Positions 50,483 through 59,226 of a DNA stretch of 64,000 nt are shown here, piece after piece (positions within the stretch are counted from its first letter, which is position 1; each line of letters starts with the position of its first letter). The DNA comes from JBBWZH01 sp035544115 (lineage in GTDB: Bacteria > Actinomycetota > Actinomycetes > Mycobacteriales > CADCTP01): the NCBI GenBank assembly GCA_963714145.1, contig OY970235.1, forward strand, positions 2,914,001 to 2,978,000. Reading direction: 5' to 3'. The notes under the pieces are model-generated. The model saw only the letters and a program-made list of their open reading frames with translations. It did not search any database and had not been told where the DNA came from. Both the position numbers and the translations under genes were made by a program.

Positions 50483-51870
50483 GCCGATTCCAGGGCGTGC
50501 ACGGCCGCGGCGAAGGCGTCGCCGCGGGCGGCGTAGTCGGTGAACATGTCCATCGACGCGGCGGCGGGGGCGAGCAGCACGGTGTCGCCGGGCTGTGCCA
50601 GCCCGGCTGCCGCGCGTACCGCCTCACCCATGGCCTCATGGTCGGTCCTACTGACCTCGACGACCGGTAGATCCGGGGCGTGTCGGCCGATTGCGGCACG
50701 GATAGCGTCCCGGTCGGCGCCGAGCAGCACCGCGCCGGCGAGTCTGGAGTGGACGGCGGCAACCAGGTCGTCCACCGGCGCGCCCTTGAGCAGCCCGCCG
50801 GCCACCCAGACCACCCGCGGGTAGCCGGCCAGCGAGGCGGCCGCGGCGTGCGGGTTGGTGGCCTTGGAATCGTCCACGTAGGACACTCCGGCGACCGCGG
50901 CCACCGGCGCGTTGCGGTGCCGCTCCGGGACGAAGCCGCGCAGCCCGGCCCGGATCGCGGCCGGCGCCAGCCCGTACGCCCGGGCCAGCGCGGCGGCGGC
51001 GAGCGCGTTGGCCACCTGGTGCGGCAGCGCCGGCGGCCCGTCCGGCAGGATGTCGGCCACCGCGGCCAGCACCACCCCGTCCCCGGGATCGGCGCCGAAG
51101 GCGCGGTCGAGCAGTACCCCGGCCCGGACGCCGAGCTGTGCCGGCGCCGGTTCGCCCAGCGTGAAGCCGGCCCGGCGCGGGTTCCCGGCGGCCAGCGCGG
51201 TGACGGCCGGGTCGTCGGCGTTGTAGACGGCGACCGGGTCACCGGCGTAGACGCGGGCCTTCGCGGCGGCGTAGCCGTCGTAGCCGCCGTGCCAGTCCAG
51301 GTGATCGGGCGCGAGGTTGAGCAGGGCCGCGGCGAACGGCCGCACCGACGGCGACCAGTACAGCTGGAAGCTGGACAGCTCCACCGCGAGCACCTGGTAC
51401 GGCGGGTCGGCGAGCACCGCGTCCAGCACCGGCAGGCCGACATTGCCGGTGGCCACCGCACGCAGCCCGGCCGCGCGCAGCATCGCCTCCAGCATCCGGA
51501 CCGTGGTGGTCTTCCCGTTGGTTCCGGTCAGCGCCAGCCAGGGCGCCGGGTCGGGCCCGCGCAGCCGCCAGGCCAGCTCGACCTCGCCGATCACCTCGAT
51601 GCCGGCGGCGGCCGCGGCGGCCAGCAGCGGGGCGTCCGGCCGCCACCCCGGCGAGGTGACCACCAGGTCGGTCCCGGCCGGCAGTGCACCGTCCGGCGAG
51701 ATCGCGGCCCCGGCCGCGGCGAGCGCCGCGGTCCGGTCGGCGGACCGGTCGGCCACCGTCACCGCGGCTCCCAGCCCGAGCAGCGCCCGCGCCGCCGCGG
51801 CCCCGGACGCGCCGGCGCCGGCCACGAGCACGGATCTGCCGCGATACCCGGCCAGCTCAGCGGCAGCCAT
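50479..51870 (-). CDS. murD: UDP-N-acetylmuramoylalanine--D-glutamate ligase MurD
   Basis: The 463-residue Mur ligase adds D-Glu. It starts MAAAELAGYRGRSVLVAGAG and shows LALTGTNGKTTTVRMLEAML, LNLAPDHLDWHGGYDGYAAA and VSYVDDSKATNPHAAAASLA. The ATG at 51870 lies 1 nt after the mraY stop. An in-frame start upstream lies inside mraY and is rejected. The stop overlaps ftsW in ATGA. Confidence 0.97.
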   Translation of the reverse strand: MAAAELAGYRGRSVLVAGAGASGAAAARALLGLGAAVTVADRSADRTAALAAAGAAISPDGALPAGTDLVVTSPGWRPDAPLLAAAAAAGIEVIGEVELAWRLRGPDPAPWLALTGTNGKTTTVRMLEAMLRAAGLRAVATGNVGLPVLDAVLADPPYQVLAVELSSFQLYWSPSVRPFAAALLNLAPDHLDWHGGYDGYAAAKARVYAGDPVAVYNADDPAVTALAAGNPRRAGFTLGEPAPAQLGVRAGVLLDRAFGADPGDGVVLAAVADILPDGPPALPHQVANALAAAALARAYGLAPAAIRAGLRGFVPERHRNAPVAAVAGVSYVDDSKATNPHAAAASLAGYPRVVWVAGGLLKGAPVDDLVAAVHSRLAGAVLLGADRDAIRAAIGRHAPDLPVVEVSRTDHEAMGEAVRAAAGLAQPGDTVLLAPAAASMDMFTDYAARGDAFAAAVHALESA

Positions 51871-51871
51871 C

Positions 51872-52954
51872 TCAGCCCGGCAGCCCGTACGAGATGAACT
51901 CCGCGTAGAACAGTCCGAGTCCAAAAGCGACGGCCAGCCCGGCGATGATCCAGAACCGCACGATGACGGTGGTCTCCGCCCAGCCGGCCAGCTCGAAGTG
52001 GTGATGGATCGGGGCCATGTTGAACAGCCGCCGGCGTTTCCACTTGAAGACGCCGACCTGCAGCATCACCGAGAGCGTCTCCACCACGAACAGCCCGCCG
52101 AGGACGACCAGCAGCAGCTCGGTCTTGGACGTGATCGCGATGCCGGCGAGCAGCCCGCCGAGCGCCAGCGAGCCGGTGTCGCCCATGAAGATGCGGGCCG
52201 GCGCGGCGTTCCACCAGAGGAAGCCGAAGCAGGCGGCCATCGCGGCGGCGGTCAGCAGGGCCACGTCCAGCGGGTCGCGCACCTGGTAGCAGCCGGCCCG
52301 GGCCACCGCCTCGCAGGCGTTGCGGAACTGGTAGAACGAGATGACCGTGTACGCCGCGAACACCATCGCCGAACTGCCGGCGGCCAGCCCGTCCAGCCCG
52401 TCGGTGAGGTTGACCGCGTTGGACGTGCCGCTGATCACCACGTACGCGAACACCACGAAGAAGATCGCGCCGAGGCTGATCTGCGGGATGTCCCGCACGT
52501 ACGACAGGTGCTTGGACGCCGGGGTGAGCCCGCTGTCGTCCCGGAACCGCAGCGCCAGCACGGCGAACGAGACGCCGACGAACAGCTGGCCGCCGAACTT
52601 CGCGGTCGCGTTCAGGCCCAGGCTGCGCTGCTTGCGGATCTTGATGAAGTCGTCCAGGAAGCCGACGACGCCGAGCCCGGTGAACAGGTAGAGCAGCAGC
52701 AGCCCGGTGGCGGTGGGGCCACGGTCGGACTGGCTGGCCGTGGTCAGGTGCGCGGCCAGGTAGCCGAGCAGCGTGGCCAGGATGATGACCGTGCCGCCCA
52801 TCGTCGGGGTGCCGCGCTTGGCCTGGTGCGACTGCGGGCCGTCGTCCCGGATCTCCTGGCCGAACCCGCGGCGGCGGAACAGCCGCACCGCCAGCGGCGT
52901 GGCGAGGATCGAGACCAACAGCGAGACCAGCGCGGCGACCAGGACCGACTTCAC
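51872..52954 (-). CDS. mraY: Phospho-N-acetylmuramoyl-pentapeptide transferase MraY
   Basis: The 360-residue, ten-helix enzyme attaches the muropeptide to undecaprenyl phosphate, giving lipid I. Motifs are QSHQAKRGTPTMGGTVIILA, VGFLDDFIKIRKQRSLGL (catalytic Asp pair), NAVNLTDGLDGLAAGS and the C-terminal MAPIHHHFELAGWAET. The GTG at 52954 overlaps the murF stop in GTGA; the frame stays open far upstream through murF but without homology. Confidence 0.97.
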   Translation of the reverse strand: MKSVLVAALVSLLVSILATPLAVRLFRRRGFGQEIRDDGPQSHQAKRGTPTMGGTVIILATLLGYLAAHLTTASQSDRGPTATGLLLLYLFTGLGVVGFLDDFIKIRKQRSLGLNATAKFGGQLFVGVSFAVLALRFRDDSGLTPASKHLSYVRDIPQISLGAIFFVVFAYVVISGTSNAVNLTDGLDGLAAGSSAMVFAAYTVISFYQFRNACEAVARAGCYQVRDPLDVALLTAAAMAACFGFLWWNAAPARIFMGDTGSLALGGLLAGIAITSKTELLLVVLGGLFVVETLSVMLQVGVFKWKRRRLFNMAPIHHHFELAGWAETTVIVRFWIIAGLAVAFGLGLFYAEFISYGLPG

Positions 52955-54351
52955 CGGGCGCCCCCGGCCGCCGGTTCGGCCAGCAGCGCCTCGGCGATCC
53001 GTTCCAGGCCGGCCGCCCGGGAGGCCTTCACCAGCACCACATCTCCCGGACGCACGTCCCGCCGCAACAGGCGCACCGCCGCTCCGACGTCGGGCACCTG
53101 TACCGACTCCCCTTTCCATGATCCGTCCGCCGCCGCCGCCGCGTGCACCGGCGCCGCCTCCGGGCCGACCACCACCAGCCGGTCCACGCCGAGCCCGGTG
53201 GCGTACCGGCCGAGCGCGCCGTGCTCGGCGTCCGCGCCGGCGCCCAGCTCGGCCATCTGCCCGAGCACCGCCCAGCACCGCCGGGCCCGCGCCATCGTCC
53301 GCAGCGCGGTCAGCGCCGCCCGCATCGACTCCGGGTTGGCGTTGTAGGCGTCGTTGACGACCAGCACGCCGTCCGGCCGCTCGGTGACCTCCATCCGCCA
53401 CCGGGACAGCGGCTTCGCCGCCGCCAACCCGGCGCCGACGTCCGCGAGCGGCAGGCCCAGCTCCAGCGCGATCGCCGCGGCGGCAAGCGAGTTCGACACC
53501 TGGTGCGCCCCGTACAGTCCAAGTTGGACGGTCACCGCGCCGGCCGGGGTGACCAGCCGGAACCCGGGCCGGCCGGCCTCGTCCAGCCGGACCTCGTCGG
53601 CCCGGATCGTGGCGGCCGCGGACGTGCCGAACGGCACCACCCGCGCCGCGGTGCGGGCCGCCATCGCCGCGACCAGCGGATCGTCCGCGTTCAGCACCGC
53701 GACGCCGTCGGCCGGCAGTGCCTCGATCAGCTCGCCCTTGGCGGTCGCGATCGCGTCCCGGCTGCCGAACTTGCCCAGGTGCGCGCTGCCCACGTTCAGT
53801 ACCGCGGCGATCCGCGGCGCGGCGATCCGGGCCAGCGCGGCGATGTGCCCGATCCCGCGCGCGCTGTACTCCAGCACCAGGTACCGGGTGTCCACAGTGG
53901 ACCGAAGCACGGTGTACGGGTGGCCCAGCTCGTTGTTGAACGAGCCCGGCGGGGCCACCGTGGGGCCGAGCCGGCTCAGCAGCTGGGCGATCAGGTCCTT
54001 TGTGGACGTCTTGCCGCTGGAGCCGGTGACGCCGGCCACCACCAGCCCGGGCAACCGGGCCAGCACCGCGCTGGCCAGCGAGCCGAGCGCGGCCTGCACG
54101 TCCGGTACGACCACCGCCGGCACGCCGACCGGGTGCGCCGCCAGCACCCCGACCGCACCGGCCGCAACGGCCCCGGCCGCGTGCTCGTGCCCGTCCACCC
54201 GCTCGCCGCGCAGCGCGACGAACAGTCCACCGGGGACGATCCGGCGCGAGTCCAGCTCCACATCGGCGCTGACCCGGACCGCCGGATCGGGCGCGTCGGC
54301 CAGCGTGCCGCCGACCGCGGCCGCGATCTCGGCCAGGCTCAGCGGGATCAC
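52951..54351 (-). CDS. murF: UDP-MurNAc-tripeptide--D-Ala-D-Ala ligase MurF
   Basis: The 466-residue ligase completes the pentapeptide. The N-terminal domain begins MIPLSLAEIAAAVGGTLADA, the ATP loop is VAGVTGSSGKTSTKDLIAQL, then NNELGHPYTVLRSTVDT and VVNDAYNANPESMRAALTAL. All are normal. The ATG overlaps the murE stop (ATGA) and the stop overlaps mraY (GTGA). Confidence 0.97.
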   Translation of the reverse strand: MIPLSLAEIAAAVGGTLADAPDPAVRVSADVELDSRRIVPGGLFVALRGERVDGHEHAAGAVAAGAVGVLAAHPVGVPAVVVPDVQAALGSLASAVLARLPGLVVAGVTGSSGKTSTKDLIAQLLSRLGPTVAPPGSFNNELGHPYTVLRSTVDTRYLVLEYSARGIGHIAALARIAAPRIAAVLNVGSAHLGKFGSRDAIATAKGELIEALPADGVAVLNADDPLVAAMAARTAARVVPFGTSAAATIRADEVRLDEAGRPGFRLVTPAGAVTVQLGLYGAHQVSNSLAAAAIALELGLPLADVGAGLAAAKPLSRWRMEVTERPDGVLVVNDAYNANPESMRAALTALRTMARARRCWAVLGQMAELGAGADAEHGALGRYATGLGVDRLVVVGPEAAPVHAAAAADGSWKGESVQVPDVGAAVRLLRRDVRPGDVVLVKASRAAGLERIAEALLAEPAAGGAR

Positions 54352-56048
54352 TGCCCCGCCTCCCCACTGCTGGCATCCCCGCCACCGGTGCCAGCCCCGA
54401 CCTGGCTGGCCGCCGGGCCACCGCTGGCCGCCGGGCCACCGCTGGCCGCCGGGCCACCGCTGGCCGCCGGGCCACCGCTGGCCGCCGGGCCACCGCTGGC
54501 GGCCGGGCGCCGGGCTGGAACGGGATCGCTGGCGGCGCCGGGGGCGGCCGCTTCGATCGCCGCGCGCAGCACGGCCCGGTCGTCGAAGGGCAGCACCACG
54601 CCGCCGACCTGCTGGCCCGGCTCGTGCCCCTTGCCGGCGATCACCACGGTGTCGCCGGGCCGGGCCGCCGCCACCGCCGCGAAGATGGCCGCCCGCCGGT
54701 CACCGACCTCGATCACCTCGCCGCGCTCGCCGGCCGGCACCGCCTCGGCGCCGGCCCGCATCGCCGCCCGGATCGCGGCCGGGTCCTCCGAGCGCGGGTT
54801 GTCGTCGGTCACGATCAGCAGGTCGGAGCCACGGGCGGCGGCGTCGCCCATCAGCGGCCGCTTGCCCCGGTCCCGGTCGCCGCCGCAGCCGAGCACGGTG
54901 ATCACCCGCCCGGCCGTGCCGGGGCGGACCGCGGCCAGCAGCCGGGCCACCGGGTCCGGCGCGTGCGCGTAGTCGACCAGCGCCGCGTACGGCTGGCCGG
55001 CGTCCACCGGCTCCATCCGGCCGGGCACCACGGTGTCGGCCACGCCCTTGGCCGCGTCGGCGACGTCCACCCCGACCGCGGCCAGGGTGGCGATCGCCAG
55101 CAACGCGTTCGCCAGGTTGAACGGGCCGGGCAGCCGGGTCGACGCGAGCAGGTCCAGCCGGCCCGGGCCGAGCACCCGGAACCGCTGCCCGCCGGCCGGA
55201 TCGGGCTGCACGCCGGCCGCCCGCCAGGCGGCGGCCGGGTCACCCAGGCTGGACACCGTCACCGTGGCCGGCGTGACCAGCCGGCGGCCCCAGGCGTCGT
55301 CGACGTTGACCACCTCGCGCTCGGCCCGGCCGTCGAACAGCCGGGCCTTGGCGGCGAAGTAGTCGGCCATGTCGGCGTGGAAGTCCAGGTGGTCCTGGGA
55401 GAGGTTGGTGAACGCGCCGGCGGCGAACCGGGTGCCGTCGACCCGGCCCAGGGCCAGACCGTGGCTGGACACCTCCATCGCAACCGCGGTCACCGCCCGC
55501 TCACGCATCGTGGCCAGGGTGGCCTGCAGGTCCGGCGCCTCCGGGGTGGTGCTGGTGCTCGGCACCGCCTCGCCGGCGATCCGGGTCTCGACGGTGCCGA
55601 TCAACCCGGTACGCAGCCCAGCCTGTCGCAGCCCGTGCTCGAGCAGGTACGCGGTGGTGGTCTTGCCGTTCGTGCCGGTGACGCCGATCACCCGCATCGC
55701 CGCCGACGGCTCGCCGTACACGTACCCGGCGACCCGGCCGAGCACGTCCCGTGGTCGGTCGACCACCAGGACGGGCAGACCGGTGGCCAGCGCCGCGTCC
55801 CGGCCGACCGGGTCGGTCAGGATGGCGGCCGCGCCGGCCGCCACCGCGCCGGGCAGGAAACTCACCCCGTGCGCGTTCGCCCCGGGCAGCGCGGCGAACA
55901 GGTCACCGGGCCGGACCGCCCGGGAGTTCAGCGTCACCCCGGTAACCGCGCCGTCAGCCGACGGCGCGGGCAGATCCAGGGCGCGAGCCAGGCCCCCGAG
56001 GCGGCACGGGGTGAGCTGGAGGGGCCGCAGCGCCGGGGTCGCGGACAC
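54348..56048 (-). CDS. murE: UDP-MurNAc-dipeptide--diaminopimelate ligase MurE
   Basis: The protein has about 566 residues. It has RAVRPGDLFAALPGANAHGV, the ATP loop VIGVTGTNGKTTTAYLLEHG, TSTTPEAPDLQATLA, NLSQDHLDFHADMADYFAAK and the specificity motif DDNPRSEDP. DNPR indicates meso-diaminopimelate as the added residue, fitting the cell wall of this group. The last 55 residues (ASGGPA repeats, exact 18-bp DNA repeats at about 54414-54505) extend beyond the normal C-terminus. I set the start at the GTG at 56048; the frame is open to 56276, overlapping ftsI, but those codons are low complexity. Confidence 0.93.
   Translation of the reverse strand: MSATPALRPLQLTPCRLGGLARALDLPAPSADGAVTGVTLNSRAVRPGDLFAALPGANAHGVSFLPGAVAAGAAAILTDPVGRDAALATGLPVLVVDRPRDVLGRVAGYVYGEPSAAMRVIGVTGTNGKTTTAYLLEHGLRQAGLRTGLIGTVETRIAGEAVPSTSTTPEAPDLQATLATMRERAVTAVAMEVSSHGLALGRVDGTRFAAGAFTNLSQDHLDFHADMADYFAAKARLFDGRAEREVVNVDDAWGRRLVTPATVTVSSLGDPAAAWRAAGVQPDPAGGQRFRVLGPGRLDLLASTRLPGPFNLANALLAIATLAAVGVDVADAAKGVADTVVPGRMEPVDAGQPYAALVDYAHAPDPVARLLAAVRPGTAGRVITVLGCGGDRDRGKRPLMGDAAARGSDLLIVTDDNPRSEDPAAIRAAMRAGAEAVPAGERGEVIEVGDRRAAIFAAVAAARPGDTVVIAGKGHEPGQQVGGVVLPFDDRAVLRAAIEAAAPGAASDPVPARRPAASGGPAASGGPAASGGPAASGGPAASGGPAASQVGAGTGGGDASSGEAGQ
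54414..54505. repeat. 18-bp minisatellite at the 3' end of murE
   Basis: Five tandem exact copies of an 18-bp unit (CCACCGCTGGCCGCCGGG) encode GGPAAS repeats at the MurE C-terminus. Sequence identity between units indicates recent slippage. Confidence 0.85.
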
Positions 56049-56059
56049 GGCAGGCAAGG

Positions 56060-56236
56060 CTACCGGTGCCCCGTCCCGGGCCCGGCTCCGGCCGCCCCCA
56101 GAGCCGATTCCACCGTCGAACGCACCGCTGATCGGACCGCCAACGGCCGGGCCGGGCCGACCGCCCGGCCCAGGCTGGCCTGCCCCAGCCGGCCCAGCAC
56201 CGAGCGCCGGGCCGGCCGCGGGGAACGCAGGCTCAC
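56060..56236 (-). CDS. 58-codon ORF between ftsI and murE
   Basis: A GTG at 56236, 2 nt past the ftsI stop codon, opens a frame of 58 codons (VSLRSPRPARRSVLGRLGQA at the start) ending in TAG 11 nt before the murE GTG. The peptide is Arg/Ala/Gly-rich. It fills the gap like the other junction frames but without 4-nt overlaps. It could be a small gene or chance in high-GC DNA. Confidence 0.3.
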   Translation of the reverse strand: MSLRSPRPARRSVLGRLGQASLGRAVGPARPLAVRSAVRSTVESALGAAGAGPGTGHR

Positions 56237-56238
56237 GA

Positions 56239-59226
56239 TCAGTTCCAGTCGAGCGGGGCGATCGGGCGGCCGGCACCGGTCGGTGGGATACCCGCCTTGC
56301 CGAGCGCGTACGTCGCGATCATGTGGAACAGCGGTGCGGCGACGGCGCCGCCGTGCAGGCCGCCCTTGGCGTCGTCCACCATGATCGCGATCGCGAACCG
56401 GGGCGCGCCGGCCGGCACCACACCGGCGAACGTGGCCCAGTAGCGGTCGGAGTAGCAGCCGCACTTCGGGTCCGGCTTCTGCGCCGTGCCGGTCTTGCCG
56501 GCCACCCCGTAGCCGTCGATCGCCGCGGTGGTGCCGGTGCCGCCGGTCTCGGTCACCGTCTCCAGCATCGACCGGACGGTCCGCGAGGTCGCCTGGCTGA
56601 CCACCCGGGTCGGCTGCGGCGCGGCCGGTGCGCTCGTCCGGCCGTCCGGACCGGTCACCCCGGCGATGATCCGCGGCGGCACCCGCACCCCGTCGTTGCC
56701 GATCGCCTGGTACATCGAGGCCAACTGCAACGCGGTCATCGAGACACCCTGCCCGATCGGCAGGTTCCCGAACGTGCTGCCGGACCAGTCCGCCGGCTTC
56801 GGCAGCAGCCCGCCGCTCTCCCCGGGCAGCTGGACGCCGGTCCGGCTGCCGATGCCGAACCTGGTCAGGTAGTCGTAGAAGGCACTCGGGCCGACCTGCT
56901 TCGCGATCATCAGCGTGCCCACATTGCTGGACTGCGCCAGCACCCCGGTCGCGGTCCACTTCGCCGGGCCGTGCACCCAGGCGTCGTGGATGACCCGGTC
57001 GGCCACCTGGATGCTGCCCGGCACGGTCAGGCGCGTGTCCGGCTTGATCACCCCGCGGTCCAGCGCGGCGGCGAACGTCACCACCTTGTTCGCCGACCCG
57101 GGTTCGAAGACGCTCTGCACGGCCGGGTTGCCGTACTGGCGCGGGTCCGGCATGGCCGGCTTGTGCGGGTCGACCACCGCGGCGGACGCCATCGCGAGCA
57201 CCTGCCCGGTCCGCACGTCCAGCACCACCGCCTGCCCGTCCAGCGCGTGCGTCTGCCGGACCGCGTTGGTCAACGCCTGCTGCGCGGTGTACTGCAGGTC
57301 CTCGTCCAGGGTCAGCCGGACGCTCGAACCGGGGACCGCCGGGGTCTCCCGCCGCTCGCCGCCCGGGATCTCCTCGCCGGCGCTGCCCGCCTCGGCCACG
57401 ATCTCACCCGGCTTGCCGGACAGCGTGTCGTTGTACTTCAACTCGATCCCGGCCAGGCCGGTGCCGTCCCGCCCGGTGAAGCCGAGGACGGCGGCGCCGG
57501 TGTTGCTCGGGTAGAGCCGCTGGGTGGTGTCCTCGGTGCTGATGCCGGGCAGCTTCAGCGCCACGATCCGGGCCGCGTTCGTCGGGGTCACGTCGCGGGC
57601 CAGCACCGAGTAGCGGGTGCCGGCCTTTCGCAGCTTCGGCTCCAGCGTCGCCGCCGGCTGGGCGAGCAGCGGCGCCAGCGCCGCCGCCGTCGCCTCCGCG
57701 TGGTCCCGGGCCAGCTTCGGGTCGGCGAACACCAGCCGGGACGCCACCGAGTACGCCAGCACCCGCCCGTCCCGGTCCACGATCCGGCCCCGGTCGGCCG
57801 GGATCACCGTCGCCTCCGCGTTCGGCTTGAGCGCCGCGTTCTCGTACTGCGGGCCGTCCAGCGCCTGCAACTGCACCAGCCGCCCGCCGAGCACCACCAG
57901 CAGCGTGCACATCGCCGCGAACCCGGCCGTCAACCGCCGCCCCGGGTCGCCCAGCCGGACGATCCGCACCCCCGGCCGCCGCGGTGGCCGCCCGCCGCCA
58001 CCACCGGCCCGCACCTGGCCCCGCGGGCGGCCCGCCGCCGGCGCCCGCCCACCCGCCGGCGCGGTTGCCCGGCCAGGCTGGCCGGACGCTGCCGCCGTGC
58101 GGCCGGAGCCGGCCACGCTCGCAGCCGCCACGGCTGCCGCCCGACCCGAGCCGGAGCCGCCGCGGCCCGAAGCTGCGGCCGTCTCTCGGTCCGACGCCAC
58201 GGTCGGCGTCCGGCCCGAGGCCACGCCGGTACGGCCAGCGCCACTCGCTGACCGCCCCGAAGCCGCGGCCGCCCCTCGGTCCGACGCCACGGTCGACGTC
58301 CGGCCCGAGGCCACGGCGGTACGGCCAGCACCGTTCTCTGACCGCCCTGAAGCCGCGGCCGTCCCTCGGTCCGATGCTGCGGTCGGCGTCCGGCCCGGGG
58401 CCACGTCGGTACGGCCAGCGCCACTCGCCGACCGCCCCGAAACCGCGGCCGTCCGGCCGGCGTCGGCGGTCGCCGCACGAGTTCCGCCGGACGACCGGCC
58501 AGCGCCGGTCGGTGCCGTGCTCCGAGCCGCGCCGGCGGCTGCACTTGCTGTGGACGTACGGCCGGAGCCGGCGGCCGCCGGCCGGGCGCCAGCGGGGACC
58601 GTGCTCGCCGCGGCCGCCCGACCGCTGCCAGCGGTAGCGCGTCCGGCGCTGCTCGCCGGGCGGGCCGGAACCGACCGGCTGGGACCGGCGGCCGGCGCCG
58701 ACCGCGTTCCGCCGAGCGAGCCGGCCGACGCGGTCGCGGCTGAGCCGGCCGACCTCGCCGCTGGACCCGCCGCACCGGCCGCTGCCGACGCGGTCGCGGC
58801 GCGGCCGGAGCCGTACTGACCAGCCGATCCGGCCGCCGTCCGGCCGCGGGCCGGTACACCGGCCCGCGCCGCGTCGATCCCGGCCGGGGTGGCCCGGCCC
58901 GCGGGCGCTGCCGTTCCGCGGGCGGGAGTCGCCGGCGCTCCGGCCGCACGCGGCCCGGTCGCCGCGCCGCTCGGGCCGCGGCCGGCAATGCCCGCCGCCC
59001 GGGCCGACCGCCCGCTGGTCGACTGCCCGCCGGTCGACTGCCCGCTGGTCGACTGCCCGCTGGCCGGGCGCGCCGCGGGGATGGCTGCGCCGGTCCGACC
59101 GGTGGCCGGCCCGCTGCTGGCGGTACTCCGACCGGCCCGGACCGGATCGGCGCCGGTACGGGCGCGCGCGGCGGCGGCCGGCGTGCCGGCGGCGGAGCGG
59201 AAACGGGGGTCGGAGGTAGTCGTCAT
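56239..59226 (-). CDS. ftsI: Septal penicillin-binding protein FtsI (PBP3) with ~430-residue N-terminal extension
   Basis: The frame has 995 residues. The real PBP begins at the single membrane segment (LTAGFAAMCTLLVVLGGRLV, about 432-452). A dimerisation domain (PADRGRIVDRDGRVLAYSV) and a transpeptidase domain follow, with the active-site SANK (in SVFEPGSANKVVT, near 710), SSN (near 767) and KTGTA (near 910). It cross-links septal peptidoglycan with FtsW. The N-terminal 430 cytoplasmic residues are Ala/Ser/Gly/Thr/Arg low complexity, including at least three 90-bp DNA repeats (58169-58448) that give 30-residue repeats. Normal homologues have a short lead, so the expansion is unusual. The ATG overlaps the ftsL stop (ATGA). 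Confidence 0.95.
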   Translation of the reverse strand: MTTTSDPRFRSAAGTPAAAARARTGADPVRAGRSTASSGPATGRTGAAIPAARPASGQSTSGQSTGGQSTSGRSARAAGIAGRGPSGAATGPRAAGAPATPARGTAAPAGRATPAGIDAARAGVPARGRTAAGSAGQYGSGRAATASAAAGAAGPAARSAGSAATASAGSLGGTRSAPAAGPSRSVPARPASSAGRATAGSGRAAAASTVPAGARPAAAGSGRTSTASAAAGAARSTAPTGAGRSSGGTRAATADAGRTAAVSGRSASGAGRTDVAPGRTPTAASDRGTAAASGRSENGAGRTAVASGRTSTVASDRGAAAASGRSASGAGRTGVASGRTPTVASDRETAAASGRGGSGSGRAAAVAAASVAGSGRTAAASGQPGRATAPAGGRAPAAGRPRGQVRAGGGGGRPPRRPGVRIVRLGDPGRRLTAGFAAMCTLLVVLGGRLVQLQALDGPQYENAALKPNAEATVIPADRGRIVDRDGRVLAYSVASRLVFADPKLARDHAEATAAALAPLLAQPAATLEPKLRKAGTRYSVLARDVTPTNAARIVALKLPGISTEDTTQRLYPSNTGAAVLGFTGRDGTGLAGIELKYNDTLSGKPGEIVAEAGSAGEEIPGGERRETPAVPGSSVRLTLDEDLQYTAQQALTNAVRQTHALDGQAVVLDVRTGQVLAMASAAVVDPHKPAMPDPRQYGNPAVQSVFEPGSANKVVTFAAALDRGVIKPDTRLTVPGSIQVADRVIHDAWVHGPAKWTATGVLAQSSNVGTLMIAKQVGPSAFYDYLTRFGIGSRTGVQLPGESGGLLPKPADWSGSTFGNLPIGQGVSMTALQLASMYQAIGNDGVRVPPRIIAGVTGPDGRTSAPAAPQPTRVVSQATSRTVRSMLETVTETGGTGTTAAIDGYGVAGKTGTAQKPDPKCGCYSDRYWATFAGVVPAGAPRFAIAIMVDDAKGGLHGGAVAAPLFHMIATYALGKAGIPPTGAGRPIAPLDWN
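58169..58448. repeat. 90-bp tandem repeats in the ftsI 5' region
   Basis: A GAAGC(C/T)GCGGCCGT core recurs at 58169, 58259, 58349 and 58439, exactly 90 bp apart, with high identity between units. The period is a multiple of three, so the frame is preserved (30-residue units of VASGRTPTVASDR type). Confidence 0.85.

Noticed and set aside
52955..54493. In-frame upstream extension of mraY through murF
   Set aside because: MraY starts normally at 52954, coupled to murF by GTGA; the extension is a shadow of murF.
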